The translations under genes and the position numbers were made by a program. From Alitta virens (taxonomy: Eukaryota; Annelida; Polychaeta; Phyllodocida; Nereididae): DNA of 64,000 nucleotides. The stretch is taken from the NCBI GenBank assembly GCA_932294295.1, contig OW028580.1, forward strand, positions 28,218,896 through 28,282,895, in the 5' to 3' direction. Of this stretch, positions 31,476 to 43,700 are shown piece by piece. The notes below the pieces were generated by a model, which saw only the letters and a list, made by a program, of their open reading frames with translations, did no database searches and was not told the origin of the DNA. Within the stretch, counting starts at the first letter, position 1, and each line of letters starts with the position of its first letter.

Positions 31476-32065
31476 ATCTATCCATCACACAAAGAATAAC
31501 ATAATTAATCGCAACAATAAATATCGATCTTCAAAACCTCAAATTAACAAATGATCACATTAAGAAAAACTACATGAAAATCATATACTTGTAAATGACA
31601 CACTTCTCAAAAAATATAAATACCCAGGAATATAATAAACAATTAATATCGACGTAATATAATATACATAACAGATATAAGATTTTGATTATATACTTAT
31701 AGATATTAACTCTTGAGATTACAGATTTCTATCAAAATACATTTCACTGATAACAACCTGTCATGGTTTGTGTGACTTTCAAAACAATCTGAAATTTCCA
31801 CAGACTATTGACCAAATAAATTGTAATGACACAACAATTGAATTTAAAGAGTCAGGTGTAGAGGCAATGCTGTATAAAATAATTTGAATTATATATATCT
31901 CTGATTTGTTACAGGCAACAAATTAAAGATAGAGATGGGATTTTAAAATCCATATAAGACTTCAAACATTGCTACATGATTGTAAATGACATCACCATAT
32001 AATTTGTGTCCCGAAGTTGGAACTTTATATCATGATAAGATCTTCAATTTTATAAAAAGACAGCC
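31476..32065. other. 3' flank of ZFYVE27
   Basis: AT-rich DNA that should contain the 3' UTR and poly(A) site of the minus-strand gene. No clear AATAAA was identified close to the stop. Confidence 0.4.
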
Positions 32066-35000
32066 TTAAACTTTTTGTCCTGTCAGGTACATGTAACAGA
32101 ACTGACACACTGGAACTGTTTCCGTCTGAGCAGCAGGCGCTGAAAAAGAATAAAAACCCCAAAACCATAACACAAATTCAGAAAGTGATAGCTACATAGA
32201 AACATTTATTATTACTAATCTCTGAATATTGCACTGGATACGAACCTGTTGCTCCAAACATGGACCTCGGAACTTTTCTTGCACAACATCGGGAACAGAA
32301 ATGGTTTCCACAGTGACTACAAACGTGCTGGATAGGAAAAGCACATAATATGAAAGTATAAAAAATCATGTATGTATAAAAATCTTTATACAAAAAGAAG
32401 ATACAAGTTTTCTTGAATACTATTATATTGAAAATCATAAAATATAATTACTGGGAAATATTCCTTGATGACTAAGACGTGAAATTTTGTATATGATTTA
32501 TAAATAATGACTCACCTTTCGTTTAAGAATGCTTGAAAAGGAGACATTACAAGAAACGCAGGTGCCTGCCAAAAAAGAAAAACATTCACGTTAAAAAATC
32601 AAATATATCTACTATGGAACCCCTCAAATTAAATTATTTCTTTAATCTTTATAAAGCATATTGTTTTTTTCAGGAACTGTTATATTTATCAACAGTATTA
32701 AAACAACCCAGCTTTATAAGTCTTTTTGTAAAAATTTCAAGTAATTAATTGTAGTTTATATCTGCCAATGTTCCTCTAATAAGACATGGGTCGTGTATTC
32801 CATAATAAGCGATACATCAATGTCTTCGAATACACAACCCACTCATCATCACAATCATATTCATAATCACATTTTTTATGTGCTTTTCTATTGGTCCTAA
32901 TTTGGTTTTGTTTTTTCCACATGTGATGATTAGTTAAATAAAAATTAAATGAAATGAACTGAATTTTAATACCACCTCACTATTAAGACAATTATTTGCA
33001 CCTAGAGCGGCAAGAATGGTCATAATAGCAGGTTCCACTGTATTTTACTTTCTTGACTTTTTTAAAAATTTCCTGATGTGTTATCACATTATAAAGAATT
33101 ATCAAATAATTTTTATCTTACCTGCCGCACCACCTTGATGCTTCTTTTTGAACTCCATGAGTTTTCCGACAACTCCAGCACCTTTCCCTTTGACCCCTTT
33201 TGACTTTGAGATGTCTTGAACTGACTGAGTTTCTGAATCTGAATATTCCCCACTAGATGAGTCTGCTTTCTGAAATTAAAAAGAATCATTATGTTTATCC
33301 AAATCAGTCAAGTAGATAACTAAAGACAAAAAATGGATTGCTATGCTCGAAATCAAGTAATTTTTGAACACATCTGTTTTTTACACATCCAACTAACATT
33401 TTTGAAATATTGAAATAAAATTTAAATTCCACCAAGTATTTTAGAGCTTACGTGAACTTTTGATCCCTCAAAGTCACACCAAATTGTGATACATAGTTCC
33501 ACTGTCACAAGGTTATAATTTAATTGAATTTTTAATTGTTGTTTAATTTTATTTTTTTCTAGCTCTTATTTCTCCCACATAGATATGTGAATAAATTATC
33601 AAACTAAGCAGCTTGACCTCTTGACCTTAAATTGCATACCTCTGACATTTCTGAATCACTGTCGCTGGCTGGTGACCCAAAATTTTCTGTCATATGTGAC
33701 TCTTGAGAAATCTGCAAAACATTAACCATAAAAAAGAGATCAGAAACTATCTGAATTTATTAAACACAGGCCCTAACAGATACAAAACTTCTATGCTGTA
33801 AGGCAACAACAACTTTTGCTTATCTTGATAGACAGCTAGACAGCTAGACAGCTAGACAGACAGACAGATATTTACACAAAGAGATGTCCACACAATTCAT
33901 ATACAAAAAAAATATTTAAAACATTCATAGATAAGTACACACACAAATACATAAACAAACAGACGATACACAAGTAACGAGATGTTATTTAGTATTAGTA
34001 TATTATTTTCTTTATATGTGTGGGTCTTAAGACCGCTATACTTTGGAAAAAGGTTAAAAAAGAACCTCACAATGTCATCTCAACTCACCCAATCATTGTA
34101 ATTTATTCATGATTTAAAAACGCTTGTAGCCAATAAATTTTGTACCAATGGTGATCTTCATTTTATTAAGTAGGATTTCAAAATTGAATCTTATCGCTTC
34201 CATTTCTCTCGATGTGTTTCATGAGGACATTCTTTTTTATGTTACTACAGAAAGGTTTTACTATGTAACATATTTTACCTGTGAAATACAGTCATCTCCA
34301 TTGTCTGTGAGAGACCCATCTTGTGCAAGATGATCCTCTTTGAAATAACTCTGGGTGTAATTGTATACAGCTGCAAAGCAAAGAAAAACACATTTGTACT
34401 AGAAACCCTTGGGTTAGGAGATTGACTGGCCCACACATACTGCACTCGGGGATACTTTATACAAGATTTGTGGCTTTATTGTTTTGGTACTTACTTTTGG
34501 ATATTTTTCCTTCCAGAAGGAACACATTGACTACCATGACAATGGTCCATCTCAGAGGAAATACATGGAGACTCATAGCAAGAAGGAATAGGCATGTGAA
34601 GAATCTGAAAAAAAATGAAAAAAAGTTAGTGTCAAAACTGACAAGAAAACAAAACAAACAAAATTAATTATACTTTCCTAATTTCAATTAAATTACACTA
34701 AATTACCTGATTGAAGGAAAGAGTGAATCCCACTTTAGGATAGAATAAACGAAAGCCATTTGATCGTTGAACTGCTGAACACATCTGTTGATTTTAAACA
34801 ACCTGAAAAGAAAGCAAACGATAATATATGACATGAAAGAGTATTGTTGTAGTGTAGATCTAAGGATACAAATATTAACTTTAGTGCAATGGTAACTACT
34901 AATAGTTATTTTAGTTATTGGGCCCATTCTGGCAGCAAAAACTTAACAATAATTTCAGCAATCAGAAAAAGTATTTGTTGAGGTCTGTATTCTTGCAAAA

Positions 35001-35950
35001 AAAACATCATATCCTTATGGTAAATAAAACATACACAATAAACTTACGTGATTTTGTAGTAGAGTATTATTTCTTCGTGACTAAGTGGACCTTCTGTTGT
35101 ACCCAGATCCTCCATTTTGATATTTGCCGATGGGAATACTTTGGCAAGACAACCTGTCCGTCGGTGAGCTACACCCATGATTGCCATGATGCTGATAACA
35201 CCAAAAACTAGTGACATGTAATAACCTGAAACCGAGTATAACTAACTTTGAAGGGTCCTGTACGAAATTATAGAATGAAAACTTTATACAACTTCAGAAA
35301 ATGCAAAGCATTTTCAGTTTTCTCACAGTAATCTTAAGTCTTACCTGGTGGGAAGAATGCGCAAGTAGCATTTGCTGAGATCAAAATAAACACAGTGACT
35401 CCTGATGTTTCCCATCTGTAAGGAAATGAAAATTTTTGCTTAAAAATTAATTATAAAACTCACCCCTAATTCTATTGATGCGATAAACACCAACCAGTAA
35501 ATATTTTAAATTTACATATGACTTCAACAATGATAAAAATTTGGTCTAGCGGCCTACTGATTGTAATAATCTTCTACATTGCAGACTTGCAAATATGCCA
35601 ATGTCAATCCCAACCCGGTGTAGAAGTCAGGCCCAATGTCGGTCCGACATTGTGCCAACTTGGCATAGGGTGACATCATATACAATTTTTGGTATCTACG
35701 AGCAACCAAAGATAATGGGAAATGATATTTTAAGCGAGCACAAGCTCAAATAAGCATACAGATTCAATGCAGAAATGATTTAATATACAAACACTTACGC
35801 TCTCATTCTCTGAAGCAAACACTGCAACTTAAACAACGGTGAGCAGAGGACCATCATCTTGTGGATGTGCAAGAGGAAAAGACCCAGGTCCAGGTCAAAG
35901 CCCTCCGCGTTACCCAGCGTTTTCACCAGAGGGCTCTGCGGGAGTGCCAT
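32066..35950 (-). CDS. ZFYVE27: Protrudin (FYVE-domain ER membrane protein)
   Basis: Eleven exons with GT-AG borders and matching phases: 35799-35950, 35345-35415, 35048-35225, 34707-34802, 34495-34604, 34279-34370, 33640-33711, 33122-33269, 32516-32565, 32246-32327, 32066-32139. They sum to 1125 nt (374 aa; human protrudin is about 411). The ATG sits in CAACCATGG. Hydrophobic segments in exons 2 and 3 (VTVFILISANA, LVFGVISIMAIMGV) and a long one in exon 5 match the two helices plus membrane hairpin of the family. Exons 6-8 are acidic and Ser-rich. Exons 9-11 encode the FYVE finger: TCVSCNVSF, KRKHVCSHCGNHFCSRC, KVPRSMFGATAPAAQ and VPVCQFC. As in vertebrate protrudin, the basic RRHHCR motif is not canonical. 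Expected role: ER-endosome contact and kinesin-dependent outgrowth. A FFAT motif was not clearly found. Confidence 0.93.
33832..33868. repeat. GACAGCTA/GACA microsatellite in an intron
   Basis: Tandem GACAGCTA units then GACA units, within the ZFYVE27 intron between 33711 and 34279. Confidence 0.85.
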
Positions 35951-37711
35951 GGTTGTAATCTCAGTCGTGCCGTCAAAACTTAGGATGTCACATCATCAGG
36001 AAATCACACAACCTAAAAGAATGTACATGGGTCTTATAAAATCTGGCAGTTAATCACAATCCACTGGAACGTTAATAAAAGCAGGCTCATACATGTGTTG
36101 GTCACTGTATCTTGCAGATACAGCGAAAGTCGAGTCAAAATGTCTGATTTTTGGCTATTGCAAGAGACCTTAGAAGTATGCGCTCAGCAAGTCAGCCACT
36201 CGTACCAAAATGACCCTGATGCATGTATTTTTCAAATCACACTGTATGCATATGAAACCTGACGATTATATTTATTATCAATCTTTTTGATCAGAGATTT
36301 ACTTGCTCTTCTGGTCTAGGATAATCCAAGATATCATTATCATGCAGTTATTTAATCCTATTAAAAATTATAATTAAAAGGGCCTATAAATTATATCACA
36401 CAACTGTAGTATTAGTTATAACGACCATTAATGCCAGAGTACAGACCTTTTACCAAAAAATCACTTCGTCTAGACAGAAATGTCATTTTTCTGTTGTCAT
36501 TGTGCCAACGACTTCAAGATGTCTTTGCAGAAAATCGCCAGACGTCGCGTCGGTTTCGTAGACATGCAGCGCCACCACCCGCATGCCACAAATTTTTCAT
36601 CGGTATATCGAACGGTATATATAGCTGTCAGTGTACTCAATTCCGTGATGGCCTTCATGCCGTGATTACCCTCAACCCCAATAAAACATCTGGTGCAGTC
36701 AGACTTACAGTGAAAAATTAAATTTAAGGAGTTGTGGATAAACAATAAAGGTTGCAGATTTTCACGGAATTAGGTACACTGACAATACTTTTATGTGCCA
36801 GGAATGCAATTTTTTTTTCCAATCAATTTGTAGCACAGCAACAAGTTCATGAAAGGCATATATGTGCACCAGCACACATTAAAAAGTCGCCATATAAATT
36901 ACACAAAATTAGTTGCTTGAAGTTTCTTCAGATATTTCTACCTATATAGAGGCATAGGTATTGCAAAGGAAAAGAAAAAAGAATCAATTCATAAACAATA
37001 TATTACCTGGTTTATTGCTGACTGGTTCACCAATTGCATTGAAGTTTGCAATAATCGAAGCAATAAACATTTATAACCTGTACAATCTCAAGCAGTGCAG
37101 TGACCTAAATTCATAAAAATAAATTATACATGTGACATTAAAAGGTTTTCACGTCAGCAGTATTTTTGCTTTCTAGATTATTATACTGCACTATACAGCA
37201 AGACAAAGATGGATGAAACTGCGAAATACTTGGCTATGACAATGTAACAATCATAAAACATTTTATATTTTACATTATTATTACATGCTACCATTAAACC
37301 CTTCATTCTTTCAATAAAATGAAATACATGAAAAAAAAAAAGTAGCAACAAACTCGTATCAATCGCACTTAATCATGAACAAGTCTTTCACACATAGAAG
37401 TTTAAGCTTTCATTGTGAAGCAATATATGTATTTATAATTACGCTAATGTAAGTAATCCAGTACATATATACAGAGCTACTGATATTTCAGTGAAAGATA
37501 ATTAGCAGCAATTTATCATTGCATTGTATGCACCTACGGTAATCAACTAAACCAACCTTTATAACCTAAAAGCTGAAATTTAACAATGAATAACAATGGA
37601 TAATTGTTAAAACTAATACCAAATGAATGAAACGATGCAACATGGCAGTAAAACCAATGAAAATGGATGACTTAGATAACAATTTGACAGTAAACTACCG
37701 AATCAACATTT
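35951..37711. other. Region between ZFYVE27 and the nuclear receptor
   Basis: Both neighbours are on the minus strand, so this holds the ZFYVE27 promoter and the receptor's 3' flank. A CpG-containing patch at 36520-36600 (GACGTCGCGTCGG) is a candidate promoter or 5' UTR exon of ZFYVE27. The plus-strand 96-codon frame at 36431-36721 overlaps it and has no recognisable domain. Confidence 0.4.
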
Positions 37712-40700
37712 TTATTTTAGGTCAAGGATTTCCAACATAATAGGTTCAATTTCTCGAGGGTTGACGTCCAGCAAATATTTCCCATGTCCCTCTGCAAGTT
37801 CTTTCAGTTCTTTAAGCTTGGACATCAGTTCTGGGAACATGGTAGACCCACCCTGGTATCCATACTTAGACTCGCAAAAGTGTTTTAACAAGAGAAGGTA
37901 CTTGTCTTGGATGTTGGACACGATTTGGCGGTAAAAAACATGCTGGCCTTCTGGTGAAAAGAGAACAATAACTTGCATAATAGTCACTAGCATGATGTCG
38001 TTCTTAATGATAGATTTGATAGATTTGCAGTATCGCACATGGTCGTCATGAAGTTGCACAAATCCTGTTGCATTTTTCAAAATTCCGCTCGGTATTTCAC
38101 CCTTTGGAGTGACCCAAACGTCTCTCTCCGTGTCATACAAGGACACCGATCGCAACAACAAAATGTGGATCCACGCTCCTTTGAGAATGCCTATTTGACA
38201 CTCTTGCGGTAGTCGGTAAAACTCCTCCAAGCGCTTAGCAAACTTGATAATCCGCAAGACAGTGATACTAGACTGGTTCAGCAACTGCGTCAAACTGGGG
38301 TCGATCTGTCTGATGTGGATTAAAGGTTCAATGTCAACTGTGAAGGACAAGTCGTACACTTGCTGTAGTTCTTGTAGCATGTTGTGCTCCTCAGGAAGAA
38401 GTTTCCGTCTCAAAAGGTTTTCTTGCGACAAACCGACAGATGTCCCTATGATCTGGTTGTGTTTGGACATAACGAGCAAGTTGCAAGAATCGTTTGTCAT
38501 TTGGGACATACATGGAGGAGTTGTTACCATCATTGACTGTGCGGGTGTTGGTGTTGTTGTCGGCGTCACAGCCTGTAAAAAGAAAATAAATCTTGAATAC
38601 AAAATACATGTAAAATTTTTAGGGTATAATTTTCAACATTTTGAAATAGACCTATTTTACCCTACTTTCTTGTATTACATATTGAATATGCACTGTTATA
38701 AGTAAAAGCATTTTCACGGTCTACTTTCCTAAATGAATATTCATTCATTAAGAAAAAGGTGAAATTTGTTCGTTGCATTTACTTAATATAGTCCTCAAAA
38801 ATAGTACCAGGCAACTTTTGGATTGCAAAGCTTTTTACACAAGACTTATTATAATCAATTTTGATGTGATTCCTGATCACTTTAAAGGAAAAGTATTAAA
38901 TAGATATATCTGAGTACATCTAAAACTCTAGTCTGCATTAATATCCTTGACTTTGACCATGATGAAATTCACTTTCTTGTGTCACACTATCTTTTATCGT
39001 AATTCCTGTATCTTATCGTTCTTTTTAATCTTTATTTCCATGTTTGCCTGTCCCTAAACAGGTGCAGTGTGACTCATACATGAAAATGTGTAGACCGTAA
39101 GCTATTGCATTGCCTCTTGTTGCAGAATAGTTGATCCCTGACATACTGTCCTACATACCAAACATGCCTAGAATAATAATATTATCTTGTAACTGCCTCA
39201 TATGTGACACAATTTCTCGCACAATGGTTCTTCAGTTCAATGCTCAACACTTTATCATGTTGACACTATCTTATCAATGCTTTTTTATCTCGTTGCAGAC
39301 CATCTGATTTTCTGTCTTAATCAGATAAAAAATACAAATCTTCTTCTTTATCTCTTTATATTAAGCAACATTAAAAGTAAGAGATAATTAAATTCTGTGG
39401 CAGTGCATTCACCTATGTATCCAACCTGATTAAGCAGCACCATGTTTATAGTTCTAAAGTGATAATGGTCATTGAAATTGGTCACCCCCGACAAACATAT
39501 TAAACACCTTGCAATGCCATAATTTCTTACCAAACTAACTGTTCTCGTCCTTCACAATGTTTAACACCTCAACAAGTATCTCAGAAGTGTTTTTCATAGT
39601 TTATTCAGAGTGGCGAATTTTGATGACCCTGGCCAAATTCGATGACCCCAAGTGTAATGTTCACAAAGACAGGTTAACATGAACTACTTCCAAAAATTTT
39701 TATCACATAGATATATATTCTTTCCCTGGTTAAATGATAATTTTTCAGCTATCAAAATTTCATGAAAAACCTAGGCTTAAAATGCAATTTTTTTACGCAG
39801 CAATTCCAATTTATTTGATAATAAAATTTTCAATATTGACCCGATTCTAACATCTGAGGGCTGTTTCATTTAAAAGTGTGGGGTGGAAAACTTTCAGACC
39901 CTCAATCCCCCCCCCCTACAACCCCGCATGGCGTTTTTCTTAGGCCCCCCCCCCCCCCACTCCCTTCCTCCATTTCTTTTTCTCTTTCGGAGAACTTGAA
40001 TTTCTCGAGTATTGATTAAGGAGCATCCCAGTATCAATTTTGTCAATAACCTCCTATATAAACAGTCCCAATGTCCCAATACATACTCATGCAGTGAGCA
40101 TGAATACCCAATATTACACACCTCTACTTGGTTTATTAACTGCAGGGCAATGTCTTGGGCTCCGGTTGTAACAGAGCTGTCTGTCATGGCTGGTTGGATG
40201 ATGAGCACTGATTCTGAAGTCGATTCCGTCGACTGACTGATTGTGATTTGAGCTCCGTTGATGTTCAATGGCAAACAGCTGGTGTCAGTCACTGACGCTG
40301 GTGTCGCGTCAGTCACTGACACTGGTGTCACGTCAGTCATTGACACTGGTGTCACGTCTGTCATTGACACTGGTGTCGAGTCAATCACTGACATTGGTGT
40401 CGCATCAACTGGTGTTGTCGGTGTAGCTGGGGTGGCTGGTCCCATAATGTCGTCATATTTTCCATCTGAACCGTCACCTTTTGTTCTTTTCACACGGTTT
40501 TGTATAACTTTCTCCATTCTCTTTTTGCGTTCGTCATTTCCTAAAGAACAAGGTTAAGCAGTGTTGAAGCTTTAATAAACTCTCACTCCAATAAATACCA
40601 TAGTTCCTTCTTTGTCACGTTTGAAGATTGAACCCTTTGGACATGCTCTTAAATCTCAATCTTTAATCTACCATTGTCAATTTCTGTGAATTCTCTTTCT

Positions 40701-43700
40701 AAGATGTTTTCTACTATATTGACTTTTAATTTCAAACTTTGTAAAGTACCTTCGAATTTTCATTTTAATCGATACTGACACTTTACAAATGTGCTATCTA
40801 TCATTACTATAAAGTTTTAGCGATTCCTCAGCTCCAGTTGAAATTCTTATATAAGGCTGATTATCAAGAATGATCATATCCAACAAAAGCGAGGAATAAA
40901 TAACAGGCCATTTCAATCATTCAGTGTGATATAGCCATGTTTGTCTATATATGCAAGAAATCCTCACCTAAAATTAACTCCTTCTTCATTCCTACGGCAA
41001 AACATTTATTTAGTCGACAGTGCGGACAGAAACGTCTTGTGTTGGCATCAATTTTGCAGTTACCATCAAATAAGCATTTCGTTTTCTGAAAGCAAATAGT
41101 TATTTAATTAGCCTAATCGCAAAATCCCAGTGTGATACATCAAAATAATTATTCACAGTGTGATAAATCAGAATAATTGAAGCATCACCATGTACTCAAG
41201 TGTGAGTGAGGCACAAAAACAAGTAGTGACAATTATCCAATTAAAAATACAACAGTTGGGGGGGGGGGGGGTGGCATGGTTTACTGCATTTTTTTTATTA
41301 TTGTCAGTGTAAAGAAGCTCTGCAAATAACTCCCACGCATCATAAATAAATATCATAGGGCCAGTTAACTCTTGCAGCCAACTTCATAAAAGCAATTTCC
41401 GACAACCATACACACATTTTACAACCGTACACACATTTTTAAAAATGACTCAATTTGTATCTCTCCCTTGGCAATTTCAGTGAAACACTAGAAGTCATAC
41501 GGACTCAATTAAACAAATTAAGGAGAAGTACAGCTCAAATTACCAGAGCTTGATGTAACTGCACGACATTAAGAATTTCAATCATTGATCAGATCTGCTC
41601 CACATTTCAAAGTTTACCGTGTCAAGCATTTCGAAATTCGAACAAGGAGCAGGACACTATCAGTAGTAACAATGGTCATGCAAAATAATGAATGAGTAAA
41701 CGTCAATATTTTTATTTTTAGATAAAAATGTATGCGAAAATATATAGTTTCAATACGTAAGTTTATCTCTAGGGTACACATAGGTTATCTCGAAACTGGA
41801 CATGGCCAACCTATTCCATGTAATTTAATTACGATGAGTAAAGAGTACTAAAGATTGTTGCCAAGTGGTACTTTTTAAGGTCAGTTAAATATTTTACATT
41901 TTACTGGGTCATAACCATGTTAAAATAATGCTAGTTGCCACTTAGCAAATAAAAACCATCATGATCGTCTTTGTATGATACTCAGATAGGCAGACTAATT
42001 CCTTCAGCTCAAAGAACAATTTGTGGCTTAATTACGATATATTGTCCCACAAAGGTATGACTAGTGTATTCTAGGCATTACAGTTCTTCATTCAAACTTC
42101 AAGATCGATAAGCATACAGTTCAATAGGATGAATTAAAGTCCTGAATGTGGTCTCCTCTACGTGCCTAAGCATAAACAGCATTAGCAAAAAACGCCTAAT
42201 TTAACATATGATGGGAGCGACATCCGATTCAGATGAAGCCTTTACAGTTTATTAAGGCCGGATTTAGTATCATGGAGCTCTACAGGGGCAAGTTACTACG
42301 TTAGAATTCATTGAGTTCAGGCTGTTGCCAACTCCATATTTCCCTGATAATCTAACTATATAACTTACTTTGTCCTTTAAAGCATTCCGTCGAAAAAATG
42401 CTTTGCAGGATTCACAAGAAATGGCATCGAAGTTACAACCAAGTGCTTTGTCCCCACATACACCACACATCTGTAACAAAAAATAAAGGCGTACTTTTGT
42501 GTTTACATACTGAACGATAATTTAATGAAGAGTGGATTAATTGAATTTAACACTAATAGGTAAGACAAATTCATAAAACAATCAATTGTATACTCCAATA
42601 TTCAAAGAACATGCATACATTTTGGAAGTGTTATGTTTTGAAGAGCATTTATAGTGAAATGACAGACAACATGTCGCAAAAAGTTGGTGCATCACTGGAC
42701 AACTGTCATACCTTGTCATCAGGCGCTCGACGAGCTTTTTTCCGAGGAGGTTGGTCGCCACCCTCATCTTTGCAACTTCCAGGAGAACAGATTCCGGAGC
42801 CAGGGGAATGCTACAAATTACGAAAATAAACTTGATAAACAAGTAAAGCCAGAGGTTAAAATTGTAATAAGGCAAAGATTTTCTCTTATCTTAGCAATAT
42901 TAGCCTTAGTCTGTCATAAAAAGACACTGTGAACTGCAATTTTGGAGCACAAGAGGCTTGCATGTTAACCATTATACCAAAGAGTCCATAAGTATCAAAC
43001 TAATTAATGGTACAATTATTTTTTACACTTGGCAAGACGACAGCGCAATGAATGATTAAAACATTTTAATTCACTGCATTCCATTCAACAAAACCTGCCT
43101 ATAACAGCAATGCAAATTCAAAGAAAGAGACAAATACAATAGTTTCATACCAGCATCTTAGAGTTGTTGATGCTGTCATTGAAGGATGACCCGACAGATC
43201 CGGGTGGAGAGAAACTTCCCAAGGAGCCATCTTCGTCTGAAGCCTGAAACGATCAATAACTAGTTTTCCTAAACATGCTTTTTTTCCAGTCATGCCAAAC
43301 CCTACAGATACAAGAACACAAAATCACAATGTTAGTAATGACCAGTAACATGAAAATGCCAGAAGCATCCTAGCCTAAGGCGATGTTTATAGGACCGCAG
43401 CGCAGTGGCAAATTAATAGAATTACATAGTGCAGACGCGGACGTCTATGGCAGCACCATAACACGATCTGTTTGGTCAACAAATATTTTTTGCCGCCGCC
43501 TGCCTGACATGTCTTCTCCAGCCTCTATCTCGCTTAATATTTGGATCTTAAAACATGTATGGAATCAGTATTTATAAACTATACTAAATGATGGACTATC
43601 AATGGGTATGACGTTTGAGTACCTGCCTTCTCCTATTCGTATCTTGCTTAATATTTGGTTTATTTTCGATCTGAATACACGTAATGAAAGTTTAAGAGCT

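Noticed and set aside
32178..32438. 86-codon continuous minus-strand frame as a stand-alone protein
   Set aside because: Only 32246-32327 is an exon; the rest reads through intron sequence on both sides of valid splice sites.
36431..36721. 96-codon plus-strand frame upstream of ZFYVE27
   Set aside because: No recognisable domain; it overlaps a CpG-containing candidate promoter on the other strand and two other frames are also open.
40012..40557. Plus-strand frames over the receptor hinge exon
   Set aside because: Shadows of the minus-strand exon, which has matching splice sites and phases.
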